A program made the position numbers and the translations under genes. DNA of 64,000 nt from Puteibacter caeruleilacunae (GTDB lineage: Bacteria; Bacteroidota; Bacteroidia; Bacteroidales; Prolixibacteraceae). Shown here piece after piece: positions 1-10,085 of the stretch (within the stretch, counting starts at the first letter, position 1; each line of letters opens with the position of its first letter). Below the pieces are notes generated by a model. It searched no databases. It had not been told where the DNA came from and saw only the letters and a list, made by a program, of their open reading frames with translations. The stretch covers positions 62,001-126,000 of the forward strand of contig SJCO01000015.1 of assembly GCA_005217565.1 (NCBI GenBank), given 5' to 3'.

Positions 1-3000
1 CAGCAATAAAGCGGAAGTAATTTACAACATATTCTGAACGTCCAAGGAAACGCTTTCTAAGCTTCTTATTCTGTGTTGCAATACCTGCAGGACAAGTATT
101 CATGTGACACTTACGCATCATAACACAACCTAGAACGATCAACGCTGAAGTAGAGAATCCAAATTCTTCACCTCCAAGAAGTGCTAATTTAACTACATCA
201 CGACCGGTTTTTAACTGACCGTCAACCTGAAGTTTCACACGACCACGAAGATTATTCATGACCAATGTCTGCTGAGTCTCAGCAATACCTAGTTCCACTG
301 GCAATCCAGCGTGACGAATCGAACTTGCAGGAGATGCTCCCGTACCACCATCAGCACCACTAATAACAATCAAATCAGAATATGCCTTAGCAACACCAGC
401 TGCAATAGTACCTACACCATTCTCTGATACTAATTTCACTGAGACCTTCGCCTTAGGATTAGTACACTTCAAGTCATAAATCAACTGAGCCAAATCCTCA
501 ATTGAGTAAATATCGTGGTGTGGAGGAGGAGAAATCAATGTAATACCTGGCGTAGAATTACGCGTTTTCGCAATAATCTTATTCACCTTAAATCCTGGCA
601 ACTGTCCTCCTTCACCTGGCTTAGCACCCTGAGCAATCTTAATCTGAAGCTCATCTGCATTCACCAAGTAATTATTGGTTACACCGAAACGTCCTGAAGC
701 AATTTGCTTGATAGAACTACGACGATTATCAGCAAAACGTGCAGGATCTTCACCTCCCTCACCAGTATTACTTCTACCACCGATTTTGTTCATTGCAATT
801 GCAAGAGCCTCGTGTGCCTCTTTACTAATTGAACCGTATGACATTGCTCCTGTTACAAAGCGCTTCATAATTGCCTCTACTGGCTCAACTTGTGATATAT
901 CAATTGGATTTTTCTTCCATCTAAGAGCTCCACGAATAAATGCAGGCATTTTATTCTGCTCATCTACAAGAGCACTAAACTGCTTAAATTTATCGTAGTT
1001 ATTAGTACGAGTTGACCACTGTAACAATCCAATTGCTTCTGGATTCCATGCGTGATATTCTCCATTTTTACGGTATGCATAAGTACCATCCGATTGGAAA
1101 GTCTCGTCTGCCTCATCACCGTATGCTTTCTCATGGAACATTGAAGCTTCTTTACAAAGCTCTTCCATTCCAACACCACCGATACGTGATTCTGTTCCAG
1201 TGAAACAACAATCAATAACTTCCTGGCTAACACCAATTGCCTCAAAGATCTGAGCACCATGATAACTTCTCAATGTAGAAATACCCATCTTAGAGAAGAT
1301 CTTCAACAGACCTTTATCGATCGCTTTAATATAGTTCTTACGAGCCTCTTTATACTCGATATTGATCTCTCCACTATTAACCATATTATCGATTGCAGCG
1401 AATGCCAAATATGGATTAATTACACTTGCTCCATATCCTAATAGCAATGCAAAATGCATTATTTCGCGAGCCTCACCTGTCTCAACAATAATACCAATCT
1501 GCATACGCTTCTTAGCACGAATCAAGTGATGGTGTACCGCTGCTACTGCCAACAATGAAGGAATAGGCGCTTGATCTTTTGAAATCTTACGGTCGGTAAG
1601 AATGATAAAATTCTTTTTATTATCAACGGCCTCTTCCGCTTGCTTCAATAAACTATCAAATGCAGCCTTAAAACCTTCTGCTCCTTTAGCAACATCAAAT
1701 ACCATTGGAATAGTAGCGTGAGTAAATGACTCATGCTTCAAATCCTTAATTTTACCTAAATCGGTATTTGTAATGATTGGAGAATCAAACTTAATCAACT
1801 TCGCCTGCTCAGGCTTCTCTTCTAGTACATTTGCTGTTGAAGCACCAATGTAATTGGTAAGAGACATCACCAATCCTTCACGAATAGGATCAATTGGTGG
1901 ATTCGTTACCTGTGCAAAGATCTGACGGAAGTAGTTGAAGAAACGATGCGGTTTATCAGAGAACACCGATAATGGCGAATCGTTACCCATCGATCCTGTT
2001 GGTTCTGCTCCCACTTCTGACATTGGCTTAATCAATGTCTTCATATCTTCTTTGGTATACCCAAATACGTTTGCATAGGTTTGGAAATCCTCTCCCATTG
2101 AAGAAGGAACACGATGCTTAACAACGATTTCCTCCATTTCTAGACGATTCTCATCCAACCAATTATTATATGGATTACGTCTAGTCAAATCAGCTTTTAC
2201 TTCCTTATCAGGAATAATGATTCCTAATTTAGTATCAACCAACAACAGTTTTCCAGGACGTAATCTTCCTTTCTCTTTAATTTCTTCCGCTGGGAATGTT
2301 TGAACTCCAACCTCTGATCCCATTACAACAAGATCATTCTTGGTAATCACATAACGCGATGGACGCAATCCATTTCTATCAAGTGTACCTCCGATATAAC
2401 GACCATCTGAGAATACTATAGATGCTGGTCCATCCCATGGCTCCATTAATGTAGAGTGGAATTCATAGAATGCTTTCAAACTATCTGGAATAGGATTCTT
2501 GTCATTGAAAGACTCAGGAATCATCATACACAATGAATGAGGAATTGATCTTCCACAGTGGAATAAAAATTCTAATACATTATCAAATGATGCTGAATCA
2601 CTCTTTCCTGGTTCAATTACAGGAAGTAATTTCTTAAGATCCTCTCCAAAAACTTCAGACTTCAATAGAGACTCACGTGCTTGCATCCACAAACGGTTTC
2701 CTCTAACTGTATTAATCTCTCCATTATGAGCAACAATACGGAAAGGTTGTGCCAAATCCCAAGTTGGGAATGTATTGGTACTGAATCGCGAGTGAACCAA
2801 TGCAATCGCACTCTTAAATTCAGGATCCTGCAAGTCCAAATAGTAATCTCTCAACTGATCAGGGGTTAACATTCCCTTGAATACAATTGTTTTTGAAGAT
2901 AAACTAGGCAGGTAAAAGCTCTCCTTCTCAGCAAGATTTGAATCTCTCACCTCTTTCTCTGCTAGCTTTCTTATGATATATAATTTGCGTTCTAAGGCAT

Positions 3001-3466
3001 CTGGTTCAAGGTTACCTTTAACGAATATCTGCTTAACCTTAGGTTCTGTACGACGAGCAATATCACCAACTACAGATCCATCCACAGGAACCTCTCTTGA
3101 AGAAATAAACTCCAAACCTTCCTCTGCAATGTATTTTAAGAGTACCTTCTCACAAAGATCAGCTTCTTCAGCATCGGTAGGTAAGAATACCAATCCTGTT
3201 CCATATTTACCTTTCTCAGGTAAGTTGACACCTATCTTTTTATAGAAATCATGTGGAACTTGTAATAGAATACCTGCTCCATCACCGGTCTTATTATCGG
3301 AACTAGTCGCACCTCTATGATCCAAATTAACCAATACCTCTAATCCGCGTTCCACAATATCGTGACTGGCCGCCCCTTTAATATGGGCTACAAAACCAAT
3401 TCCACAATTATCGTGTTCATTTTCCGGATTATACAATCCTTGCGCTTTTGGAAACCTCTTTTGCAT
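1..3466 (-). CDS. gltB: Glutamate synthase large subunit (3' end cut by window edge)
   Basis: This encodes the large chain of glutamate synthase, which makes two glutamates from glutamine and 2-oxoglutarate and closes the ammonia-assimilation cycle in the cytoplasm. About 1155 codons are present from an ATG at 3466; members of the family are near 1500 residues, so roughly the last quarter (the end of the synthase barrel and the GXGXG beta-helix) lies outside. The N-terminus reads [12 protein letters not shown]-like (residues about 13-28), placing the N-terminal nucleophile cysteine of the class II amidotransferase domain after a short propeptide, as expected. The frame stays open to position 1. 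A good Bacteroidota promoter lies at 3616-3646 on this strand, giving a leader of about 140 nt. The small subunit gltD is not in the window. Confidence 0.95.
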   Translation of the reverse strand, partial: MQKRFPKAQGLYNPENEHDNCGIGFVAHIKGAASHDIVERGLEVLVNLDHRGATSSDNKTGDGAGILLQVPHDFYKKIGVNLPEKGKYGTGLVFLPTDAEEADLCEKVLLKYIAEEGLEFISSREVPVDGSVVGDIARRTEPKVKQIFVKGNLEPDALERKLYIIRKLAEKEVRDSNLAEKESFYLPSLSSKTIVFKGMLTPDQLRDYYLDLQDPEFKSAIALVHSRFSTNTFPTWDLAQPFRIVAHNGEINTVRGNRLWMQARESLLKSEVFGEDLKKLLPVIEPGKSDSASFDNVLEFLFHCGRSIPHSLCMMIPESFNDKNPIPDSLKAFYEFHSTLMEPWDGPASIVFSDGRYIGGTLDRNGLRPSRYVITKNDLVVMGSEVGVQTFPAEEIKEKGRLRPGKLLLVDTKLGIIIPDKEVKADLTRRNPYNNWLDENRLEMEEIVVKHRVPSSMGEDFQTYANVFGYTKEDMKTLIKPMSEVGAEPTGSMGNDSPLSVFSDKPHRFFNYFRQIFAQVTNPPIDPIREGLVMSLTNYIGASTANVLEEKPEQAKLIKFDSPIITNTDLGKIKDLKHESFTHATIPMVFDVAKGAEGFKAAFDSLLKQAEEAVDNKKNFIILTDRKISKDQAPIPSLLAVAAVHHHLIRAKKRMQIGIIVETGEAREIMHFALLLGYGASVINPYLAFAAIDNMVNSGEINIEYKEARKNYIKAIDKGLLKIFSKMGISTLRSYHGAQIFEAIGVSQEVIDCCFTGTESRIGGVGMEELCKEASMFHEKAYGDEADETFQSDGTYAYRKNGEYHAWNPEAIGLLQWSTRTNNYDKFKQFSALVDEQNKMPAFIRGALRWKKNPIDISQVEPVEAIMKRFVTGAMSYGSISKEAHEALAIAMNKIGGRSNTGEGGEDPARFADNRRSSIKQIASGRFGVTNNYLVNADELQIKIAQGAKPGEGGQLPGFKVNKIIAKTRNSTPGITLISPPPHHDIYSIEDLAQLIYDLKCTNPKAKVSVKLVSENGVGTIAAGVAKAYSDLIVISGADGGTGASPASSIRHAGLPVELGIAETQQTLVMNNLRGRVKLQVDGQLKTGRDVVKLALLGGEEFGFSTSALIVLGCVMMRKCHMNTCPAGIATQNKKLRKRFLGRSEYVVNYFRFIA

Positions 3467-3615
3467 AATCAATGTATTTTGCTCATTAATATTTTTCCCG
3501 GGAATACTTGTTAAAACTAAAACCTCTTATTCCCTCGACTATCAAAATTGTTCGATTTTAAATCCAATCAATAATGATTTGTCATCAAACACCCTTTTTA
3601 ACTTACGAAGTGATA

Positions 3616-3646
3616 CAAAAATAGTCAGAATTTTACATTTCTCCAA
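3616..3646 (-). promoter_or_regulatory. gltB promoter (Bacteroidota type)
   Basis: On the minus strand, TTG (3646-3644) is followed after 20 nt by TATTTTTG (3623-3616), matching the Bacteroidota -33/-7 consensus. Transcription would begin near 3609, leaving an untranslated leader of about 140 nt before gltB in which I see no recognisable riboswitch. Confidence 0.6.
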
Positions 3647-3929
3647 TAAACCAACAAGTTACCAATCAAAAAAACATGCTAAAAAACATACAAAACCCTA
3701 TATTTCTTAAAAACATTTAACACATTAATCATTGATTATCTGCCACTTAGGCTATATCATGAGAACTGTCATTTCATTTATTAATTAATCATTAACAAAT
3801 AATGGCTATTTGCAATCTACAACTTACAAATAGGCGTTTTTTCATCATTTCACCCTAAAAAAACACCTATATTATTTACATTTTCACACTTACTCCCCAA
3901 TTATTACTTACAATTTTTCACTCGTTCCA

Positions 3930-3958
3930 TTGTTTAAAAACCTTAGATTATATATTTT
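3930..3958 (+). promoter_or_regulatory. Candidate promoter of the membrane-bound regulator
   Basis: TTG (3930-3932), an 18-nt spacer and TATATTTT (3951-3958) resemble the Bacteroidota consensus with one mismatch in the last base of the -7 box. Transcription would start about 30 nt upstream of the ATG at 3994. Confidence 0.4.
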
Positions 3959-3993
3959 CACCAATTCGAATCGACATTAAGCGTCACAGATAC

Positions 3994-6552
3994 ATGCATC
4001 AATTCAGAACAATTAGATATTTCTTAGTCACTATTACCTGTGTCCTTATTTCCTTAACTAGTTATAGTCAAAGAAATAAGCAATCTCTTGCATACCATGA
4101 GAATCTATTTGTCGTATCCAATTTTTCAGGTTTTAACAGTCCTGTAAAAGAAAAGAAATCGGTAAAAGCTTTATTAAAAGATGGAGCCAGAGGATTTATG
4201 TTTAAGCTTCGCTTCAATTCTACAATAAATTCAATAGAGGTTGTAACAGCAGCCAATACCACAATATCTTTCAGGTCTGTTGCTGCTGACATCAACGATT
4301 TTCTAAAATCACATCCCAATGACATCCTTACACTATTCTTCGACTATAAATTTCCAACTGTAACATTAACGGAATCGCTAAAAAAAGCAGGATTATTCTC
4401 GAAAGTATGGCAACAGAATCCCAACCAAAATTGGCCACTTATCAACCATATGATAAAAGAGGAGAAAAGAATTGTTTGTTTTAGCCTTAAGGATAGAAAT
4501 GACCTGACTACATCAATTAATTATATATGGAACTATGCAGTTGAACCATATTTCTCCACCAGTATGAATCCTGAATTTGATGGAAACTACTATAGAGGTA
4601 ACCCACTAGGATCGCTGATGGTATATAATGGCTATAATCTACCTAAGGATACAACTGGCATAGCAATTCCATTTCGCAGTTTCGACATTAATGAGAATCC
4701 ATATCTTATTTCTCACACAATTAATCTTTGGAAAAATACAGGAAAGCGACCAACATTCATTGTTTTAAACAAATTCAATTCACTCATATTTGGTATTATT
4801 GGTAATCTCCGCACGCACAAAACGGTCAATGGTACCATTACTTATAACCGAAAGCCATTAGAATTGGTTAGCTGGGAGGGATATAATAATTCAATTACCA
4901 GCGGAGACTATTCCTTTCCTGTTGTTGAAGGAGAAGATGTCTTCCTGAAACCCAAAAAACCGGGATTCCGTTTCATCCCGGAAGAGATTCAAATAGAGAA
5001 TCTAACACAAAACATTATTCAAAATTTCATTGCAGTACCACTAGAGCTCAACAATAAACTAATTGCCTATTATCCTCTGGATCACAATGCAAAAGATGCA
5101 AGCCCAAATCTACATAATGGGAAAAACTCTGGTGTTACATTTATTCATGATGCAGAACGGGGATGGGTGGCCGAATTTGACGAACCAGATTACATAACCC
5201 TACCTGCCACTGAGGAATTAAATATGCGAAACCAGGACTTTACAGTTAGCGCCTGGATTAAAATAAAAACATTCAAGTATCGTGATCATACAATTTTAGG
5301 AACAGAGGAAAACTACTATCGCAAAGGACTACACCTCCAATTAAGAAATAGACAGCCATATTTCGGTTTTTTCGCAAATGACCTGATCGGTAGCACGATT
5401 ATTTCTGAAAATCAATGGTACCACGTTGTTTGGAGATACACTAAGTTCAATGGAGAACAAGCCATTTTTATAAATGGCCTACCCGATGGAAGCTCTCCTA
5501 AACATCCTGCCTTCATGGGGATCGGAAATGTTATCATCGGAAAGGCGATTAACATGAAAAATTACTTCATTGGTCGAATGGATGATGTTATCCTTTGGAA
5601 CAGACCATTGGGCGATGAAGAGATATGGAATCTTTACCAAGAGGTCCTTCCCATACAAAAAGACTCTGTATCGGTCATATTTAAACGAAATATGATATGG
5701 TTACTACTGGCTGTTTCTGCAATTATTGCACTAATATTGATTCGCTATCGTACTCGAATTATCAACACAATAAAGAATCAGGGAAAACGCCCAACTACGA
5801 ATATCACAATTAAATCTGTAGATATTCCGAATAAGAACTTCATTAAATTATTTGGAGACTTCCAAATACTCGACAACAATGGCAATGACATTACTGATAA
5901 GTTTACGCCAAAACTCAAACAACTATTTTTAGTCTTACTATTATTTAGCCAAAAAACAGCAAAAGGTATTTCATCAGACGAATTAACGAACCTAATGTGG
6001 CCTTCTCACAATCGAAAAAGTGCTATCAATAATCGTGGAGTCAATATTAGTAAGCTAAGAAGTCTTTTGGAAGATTTAAACAAAGTATCAATAACGAACC
6101 ATCAAGATCACTGGAAAGTAAACTTGTCCGATTCAGTATTTTGTGATTATACTGAGTCTCTGAAATTAATCGATGAAGACTTACTTGAAGACAACAAAGC
6201 ATTTAATACTTTCTTTACCCTAATCCAAAAAGGAAGTTTATTAAAAGATACCGAGCAAGAATGGCTAGATGATTTTAAAGGTCAAATTGCCAATACCATT
6301 ATTGATATACTCTTAAAAGTACTCAATCAGCTTGACATTAAGAATAGCGCTGAGTCAGCGATTAAAATATCAGATAGAATATTAGCTGCCGACATTGTCA
6401 GTGAGGAAGCATTATCTTATAAAATAAAAGCGCTTATCACAATGGGTAATTATAATCAAGCGAAGTATACTTATCGCTCATTCGCCGACCAATACAAGAA
6501 TATGTATGGGGAAAGTTTCAATACTTCCTTTGAAGAATTAAAGCGTTTATAG
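3994..6552 (+). CDS. Membrane-spanning transcriptional regulator: PI-PLC-like + LamG + TM + SARP-like wHTH
   Basis: The 852-residue protein has a signal peptide (about 1-25, ending SYSQ), a region shaped like the PI-PLC X domain (about 30-250), a short beta-rich linker, a LamG/concanavalin-type lectin domain (about 350-545), one transmembrane helix (about 566-590), then a cytoplasmic half: an OmpR/SARP-type winged helix (about 615-710, with 'ELTNLMWP') and a helical repeat region like the BTAD domain (about 715-852). The two histidines needed for PI-PLC catalysis are missing: the usual THNS motif is VSNFS and the second histidine position is a valine. I infer a sensor that binds an extracellular glycan or lipid and acts on DNA from the membrane, probably on the sugar genes that start at 6981. 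The domain calls rest on pattern reading, not a search. Confidence 0.75.
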   Translation: MHQFRTIRYFLVTITCVLISLTSYSQRNKQSLAYHENLFVVSNFSGFNSPVKEKKSVKALLKDGARGFMFKLRFNSTINSIEVVTAANTTISFRSVAADINDFLKSHPNDILTLFFDYKFPTVTLTESLKKAGLFSKVWQQNPNQNWPLINHMIKEEKRIVCFSLKDRNDLTTSINYIWNYAVEPYFSTSMNPEFDGNYYRGNPLGSLMVYNGYNLPKDTTGIAIPFRSFDINENPYLISHTINLWKNTGKRPTFIVLNKFNSLIFGIIGNLRTHKTVNGTITYNRKPLELVSWEGYNNSITSGDYSFPVVEGEDVFLKPKKPGFRFIPEEIQIENLTQNIIQNFIAVPLELNNKLIAYYPLDHNAKDASPNLHNGKNSGVTFIHDAERGWVAEFDEPDYITLPATEELNMRNQDFTVSAWIKIKTFKYRDHTILGTEENYYRKGLHLQLRNRQPYFGFFANDLIGSTIISENQWYHVVWRYTKFNGEQAIFINGLPDGSSPKHPAFMGIGNVIIGKAINMKNYFIGRMDDVILWNRPLGDEEIWNLYQEVLPIQKDSVSVIFKRNMIWLLLAVSAIIALILIRYRTRIINTIKNQGKRPTTNITIKSVDIPNKNFIKLFGDFQILDNNGNDITDKFTPKLKQLFLVLLLFSQKTAKGISSDELTNLMWPSHNRKSAINNRGVNISKLRSLLEDLNKVSITNHQDHWKVNLSDSVFCDYTESLKLIDEDLLEDNKAFNTFFTLIQKGSLLKDTEQEWLDDFKGQIANTIIDILLKVLNQLDIKNSAESAIKISDRILAADIVSEEALSYKIKALITMGNYNQAKYTYRSFADQYKNMYGESFNTSFEELKRL

Positions 6553-6980
6553 CTGTATTTTTATAAGTACACTTATTTTTTCCACCGCCATTAAACCTTT
6601 TCCTTTACTGAAGGGTTAAATAACGTGATAACAATTTGAAATCTATTACATCATCAATGTAAAATTCGATAGATCCCTCATCTTTATACGTAAAAAGCAC
6701 TATTAACCTCAAAATTAAGGTCATTAATTCATCTATCCTCAGTACTAAATACAGCCCTAAGAAAAATTAAATATGGTTATTTTATAAAAAATCAACAAAA
6801 TCACAAAACAGCTGATTTACTTATGATTACACCACACACACTCACCATTTTAATTCAATTTTAATCCTCAATTAATTTTTTACATCTCTATTAATTAAGC
6901 CATTAATAAGCATACCTAAATATATTTGTTGTCGAAATTAAAATTTCAATCAAAAACCGAAGCAAACAAGATTCAGACAC
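6553..6980 (+). other. Intergenic region upstream of the sugar operon
   Basis: These 428 nt between two co-oriented genes hold no ORF of note. A weak imperfect inverted repeat (TTAAACC with GGGTTAA, about 6590-6619) may end the regulator transcript. TATATTTG at 6921-6928 fits a -7 box for the operon but has no clear -33 partner, as would be expected of an activator-dependent promoter. Confidence 0.4.
6921..6928 (+). promoter_or_regulatory. Candidate -7 box of the sugar operon
   Basis: TATATTTG matches TAnnTTTG exactly and lies 52 nt before the cytochrome/SUMF1 start codon. No TTG is found 17-22 nt upstream, so transcription may need the adjacent regulator; this last point is inference. Confidence 0.4.
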
Positions 6981-8504
6981 ATGAAAAAAATCAATCTGTT
7001 TTTTAAAAAAAGAAAAACATTGGTGCTTTTTTTAGCAGGGGCAGCAACAGCTGTTGGTCTAATGTATGGGACCAACAAAGCTGTACACTACACCTCCACC
7101 GATGAATACTGTATGTCGTGTCACGTGCATGACCATGCAGATCAGGCGTGGAGACTTTCACCACACGTAGACAACAAGGGAGGAGTTATTGTTCATTGCG
7201 TCGACTGCCATTTACCACCAGAAGGAGAAGGTCACTTATTGGCGAAGGCAAAACATGGTTTCAAAGATGTCTATGGCATGCTATTTAAGGACTCTGCAGA
7301 CTTTAAATGGGAGGCAAAACGCAGTCCTGAAGCAGCCAATAAGTTCACTTATGAGGCATCATGTTTAAAATGTCACTCAAATCTATTTCCTACTACATTA
7401 TCACCAAAAGGAGACGATTCTCACTTATATTATTTAGAGAATCAAGACAAATTAACATGTATCAATTGTCATCAATTCATTGGACACTATAATCCAGAAT
7501 CCATCCATGCACATAACGTTGACTTTGGACAATCAGATGAAGACAAGGAGATCTATTCTGAGTCAACACAGGTTAACGAATTTAAAAACTTCACGGAGCA
7601 GATTCCAGGAACCAGCGTTTCTTTTAATATGATTGCCATACCAGAAGGTTCTTTTACTATTGGTAGCAATAAGAAAGAATCATATCACAAGAAAGATGAA
7701 GCTCCAGCCAAGAAGGTAAAACTTGATCGTTTCTTCATGGCAGAAATAGAGGTTAGCTGGGATGAATACCTTGCATTCTTTAATGCCACTGCTTCAGAAG
7801 GAAGAAAAGAAGGAGAAAAAGAAGAACCAAAAGAAGATGTAGACGCTATATCTGGAGCAACACCACCATGGGGTGCACCAGATCAGGGCTGGGGTAAAGG
7901 CCAAAGACCTGCTATTACCATGTCTCATCATGCAGCAATGACTTACTGTAAATGGCTATCTCAGGTTACTGGGAAAACCTATCGTTTGCCTACTGAGGCA
8001 GAATGGGAGTATGCTGCCAGAGGTGGAACATCAACTCCATACTTCTTTGAGGGAGATCCTAAAGATTATTCAAAGCACAGTACCTGGAATAAATTATTTG
8101 GTGCAGATACTACGATCATCAATTCGTATGTAGTTTATGAAATGAACAGTGGAGGTAAAACACAAGAACCAATAGCAGTTAGAGCTAATCCATATGGACT
8201 TAAAAATATGCTAGGTAACGTTGCAGAGTTTTGTCTTGACTGGTATTCTCCTTCAGCTTACTCAAGTTATAAAGGTGATGTTATTGCCAATCCACGAGGA
8301 CCTGCAAAAGGTAAAGAACATGTTGTCAGGGGAGGTTCATTCAAAAGTGATCCAAGTGAAGCCAGATGTGCTACAAGATCTTACACAAAGACTAAAGCAT
8401 GGTTAAAAACAGATCCACAGATCCCAAAAAGTATTTGGTGGTACTCAGACTGTATTGACGTAGGTTTCCGCGTTGTTTGCGAACCAGGACCAGATGTAAA
8501 GTAA
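6981..8504 (+). CDS. Tetraheme cytochrome c (NapC/NirT-like) fused to a SUMF1/FGE-like domain
   Basis: The 507-residue protein has an N-terminal membrane anchor (residues about 13-30) and four c-type heme motifs, CMSCH (44-48), CVDCH (73-77), CLKCH (128-132) and CINCH (160-164), as in quinol-oxidising NapC/NrfH cytochromes. From about 215 to 505 it carries a SUMF1/FGE-sulfatase domain, recognisable by 'RLPTEAEWEYAARGG', 'NMLGNVAEFCLDWY' and 'VVRGGSF'. The two cysteines that give formylglycine-generating activity are absent (GGSFKSDPSEARC where the enzyme has a CxxxxC pair), so it is unlikely to modify sulfatases. It lies 35 nt before two Tat-exported sugar oxidoreductases. I infer a periplasmic electron-transfer role, perhaps linking sugar oxidation to the quinone pool, with the SUMF1 part for docking. 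Confidence 0.85.
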   Translation: MKKINLFFKKRKTLVLFLAGAATAVGLMYGTNKAVHYTSTDEYCMSCHVHDHADQAWRLSPHVDNKGGVIVHCVDCHLPPEGEGHLLAKAKHGFKDVYGMLFKDSADFKWEAKRSPEAANKFTYEASCLKCHSNLFPTTLSPKGDDSHLYYLENQDKLTCINCHQFIGHYNPESIHAHNVDFGQSDEDKEIYSESTQVNEFKNFTEQIPGTSVSFNMIAIPEGSFTIGSNKKESYHKKDEAPAKKVKLDRFFMAEIEVSWDEYLAFFNATASEGRKEGEKEEPKEDVDAISGATPPWGAPDQGWGKGQRPAITMSHHAAMTYCKWLSQVTGKTYRLPTEAEWEYAARGGTSTPYFFEGDPKDYSKHSTWNKLFGADTTIINSYVVYEMNSGGKTQEPIAVRANPYGLKNMLGNVAEFCLDWYSPSAYSSYKGDVIANPRGPAKGKEHVVRGGSFKSDPSEARCATRSYTKTKAWLKTDPQIPKSIWWYSDCIDVGFRVVCEPGPDVK

Positions 8505-8539
8505 AACTAATGTTACCAAATTTTTGAAAAATCAGAGTC

Positions 8540-9877
8540 ATGAAAAAGAATATAGACAGAAGAAACTTTCTACAAAAAACAGCAGTCGCTGGAGCACTAG
8601 GTGTAATTGGAATTAATGCACTTACCTCATGTGGAGATAAAAAGAGCAGAGAGGAACTTGGTCTTCCTCCGCTTTTGGACAGAGCTCCTAACGGGAAACC
8701 GTTAAAAGCAGGATTGATCGGATGTGGACATAGAGGAACGGGCGCTCTTCTAAACTTTATCAGCGCAGGAAAAGGTTGTACTGTTGGAGCGCTGGCAGAT
8801 GTTTTTCCTGACAAAGTAAAGCATGTAAATGACAGACTAAAGAAATATAAGCTTGACGTACCTGAAGATAAATGTTTCGTAGGATTCGACGCATACAAAA
8901 AGGTCATGGAATCAGATGTAGATGTGGTTATCTTAGCTACACCTCCTCATTTCCGTCCTGCACATTTCAAAGCTGCTGTAAAAGCTAAGAAGCATTCATT
9001 CCTGGAGAAGCCAGTTGCTGTAGATCCAGTAGGTGTTCGATCAGTAATTGCATCTGGCCGCAAAGCAAAGACTTTAGGATTAAATGTTGTTACAGGAACC
9101 CAACGTCGTCATCAGCGTGATTATGTTGCAACTTATGAACAGGTTGCAAATGGAGCTATCGGAAAACCTCTTGCAGCTAAAGCATATTGGAATCAGGAAC
9201 ATGTATGGTTCCGCAAGAGAAAACCTGAGTGGAACGACATGCAATACATGCTACGTAACTGGAACAATTTCTCGTGGCTAAGTGGAGATCACATTTTGGA
9301 TACTCATATTCACAATATTGATATCGTTAACTGGTTTATGGGAGCACATCCTGTTTCAGCAATGGGATATGGAGGTCGTCACCGCAGGGTAACAGGAAAC
9401 CAGTGGGATTTCTTCAGTATTGATTTCGACTATGGTAACGGACGTTTCTCTCATAGTATGTCTCGTCAGATTGACAACTGTTCAAACGGTGTTGGAGAAC
9501 TTGTAATGGGAACCGAAGGATACACCAACTGCAAGAACACAATTTACAATCTTGATGGCTCAGTAAAATGGAAATATGAATACCCTAAAGATAAAGATGG
9601 AAATCCAACCGACCGTGTTAAAATTCCACCTTACATTCAGGAGCACATCCATTTAGTTACAGCTATTAGGACTAATGAATATGTAAATGAAGCAGAAAGA
9701 ACAGCCATATCAAACCTAACTGCAATCTTAGGTCGTGAATCAGCCTATACGGGGAAAAAGATTACCTGGGATGAAATTATGAACTCTGATCTGAAGTTAG
9801 GACCAGACAGTTATGATTTGACTGATGTAGATATGGAATTCCCTACACCAATTCCAGGAACAGCAATAAAAGAGTAA
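8540..9877 (+). CDS. Tat-exported Gfo/Idh/MocA family oxidoreductase, probable lipoprotein
   Basis: The 445-residue protein starts with a twin-arginine signal (RRNFLQK, residues 7-13) followed by a hydrophobic stretch and a lipobox ending in cysteine (ALTSCG, about residue 31), so it should fold with its cofactor in the cytoplasm and be anchored in the periplasm. A Rossmann nucleotide-binding motif (GLIGCGHRGTGA) begins near residue 58 and the family's catalytic lysine motif is EKPVA (about 157-161). Family members oxidise or reduce sugar hydroxyls with NAD(P). In loci of this layout the likely reaction is oxidation of a glycoside hydroxyl, often at C3, before cleavage by a DUF1080 enzyme. 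It is the second gene of the operon and similar in plan to the gene at 10086, from which it is separated by 208 nt with a perfect inverted repeat. Confidence 0.88.
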   Translation: MKKNIDRRNFLQKTAVAGALGVIGINALTSCGDKKSREELGLPPLLDRAPNGKPLKAGLIGCGHRGTGALLNFISAGKGCTVGALADVFPDKVKHVNDRLKKYKLDVPEDKCFVGFDAYKKVMESDVDVVILATPPHFRPAHFKAAVKAKKHSFLEKPVAVDPVGVRSVIASGRKAKTLGLNVVTGTQRRHQRDYVATYEQVANGAIGKPLAAKAYWNQEHVWFRKRKPEWNDMQYMLRNWNNFSWLSGDHILDTHIHNIDIVNWFMGAHPVSAMGYGGRHRRVTGNQWDFFSIDFDYGNGRFSHSMSRQIDNCSNGVGELVMGTEGYTNCKNTIYNLDGSVKWKYEYPKDKDGNPTDRVKIPPYIQEHIHLVTAIRTNEYVNEAERTAISNLTAILGRESAYTGKKITWDEIMNSDLKLGPDSYDLTDVDMEFPTPIPGTAIKE

Positions 9878-9943
9878 AGAGCTCTTTATAGCACTAGACC
9901 ACAAACCATAACCAAATATAAATAGTACCGCAGAGTTTTTTTC

Positions 9944-9978
9944 AGAATCATTGCCGCAACTATCGTGGCAATGATTCT
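9944..9978 (+). repeat. Perfect 12-bp inverted repeat between the two exported oxidoreductases
   Basis: AGAATCATTGCC (9944-9955) and GGCAATGATTCT (9967-9978) form a 12-bp stem with an 11-nt loop. No T-run follows on the plus strand (the T-run comes before it), so it is not a standard terminator. It could stabilise or process the operon mRNA, or be an operator. Confidence 0.7.
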
Positions 9979-10085
9979 TCTAAAGAAGATTCCAAGGCAA
10001 TTATTACACCTCAATAGAAGTTGAACACGAAAATATAAAACAGAATTGCACACGACAGACTAAATACAATATAATTTCAACCAAG

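Larger units (their letters stand above)
3467..3993. other. Divergent intergenic region, gltB / membrane regulator
   Basis: This 527-nt AT-rich stretch separates two divergent genes. It holds the gltB promoter (3616-3646, minus) and a candidate promoter for the rightward gene (3930-3958). Between them, about 3650-3925, I see only A/T-rich sequence with several ATTAAT-like repeats and no ORF, tRNA or strong hairpin. Confidence 0.5.

Noticed and set aside
6981-8504. Formylglycine-generating (sulfatase-activating) enzyme
   Set aside because: The domain fold is present but the two active-site cysteines are not, and no sulfatase gene is nearby.
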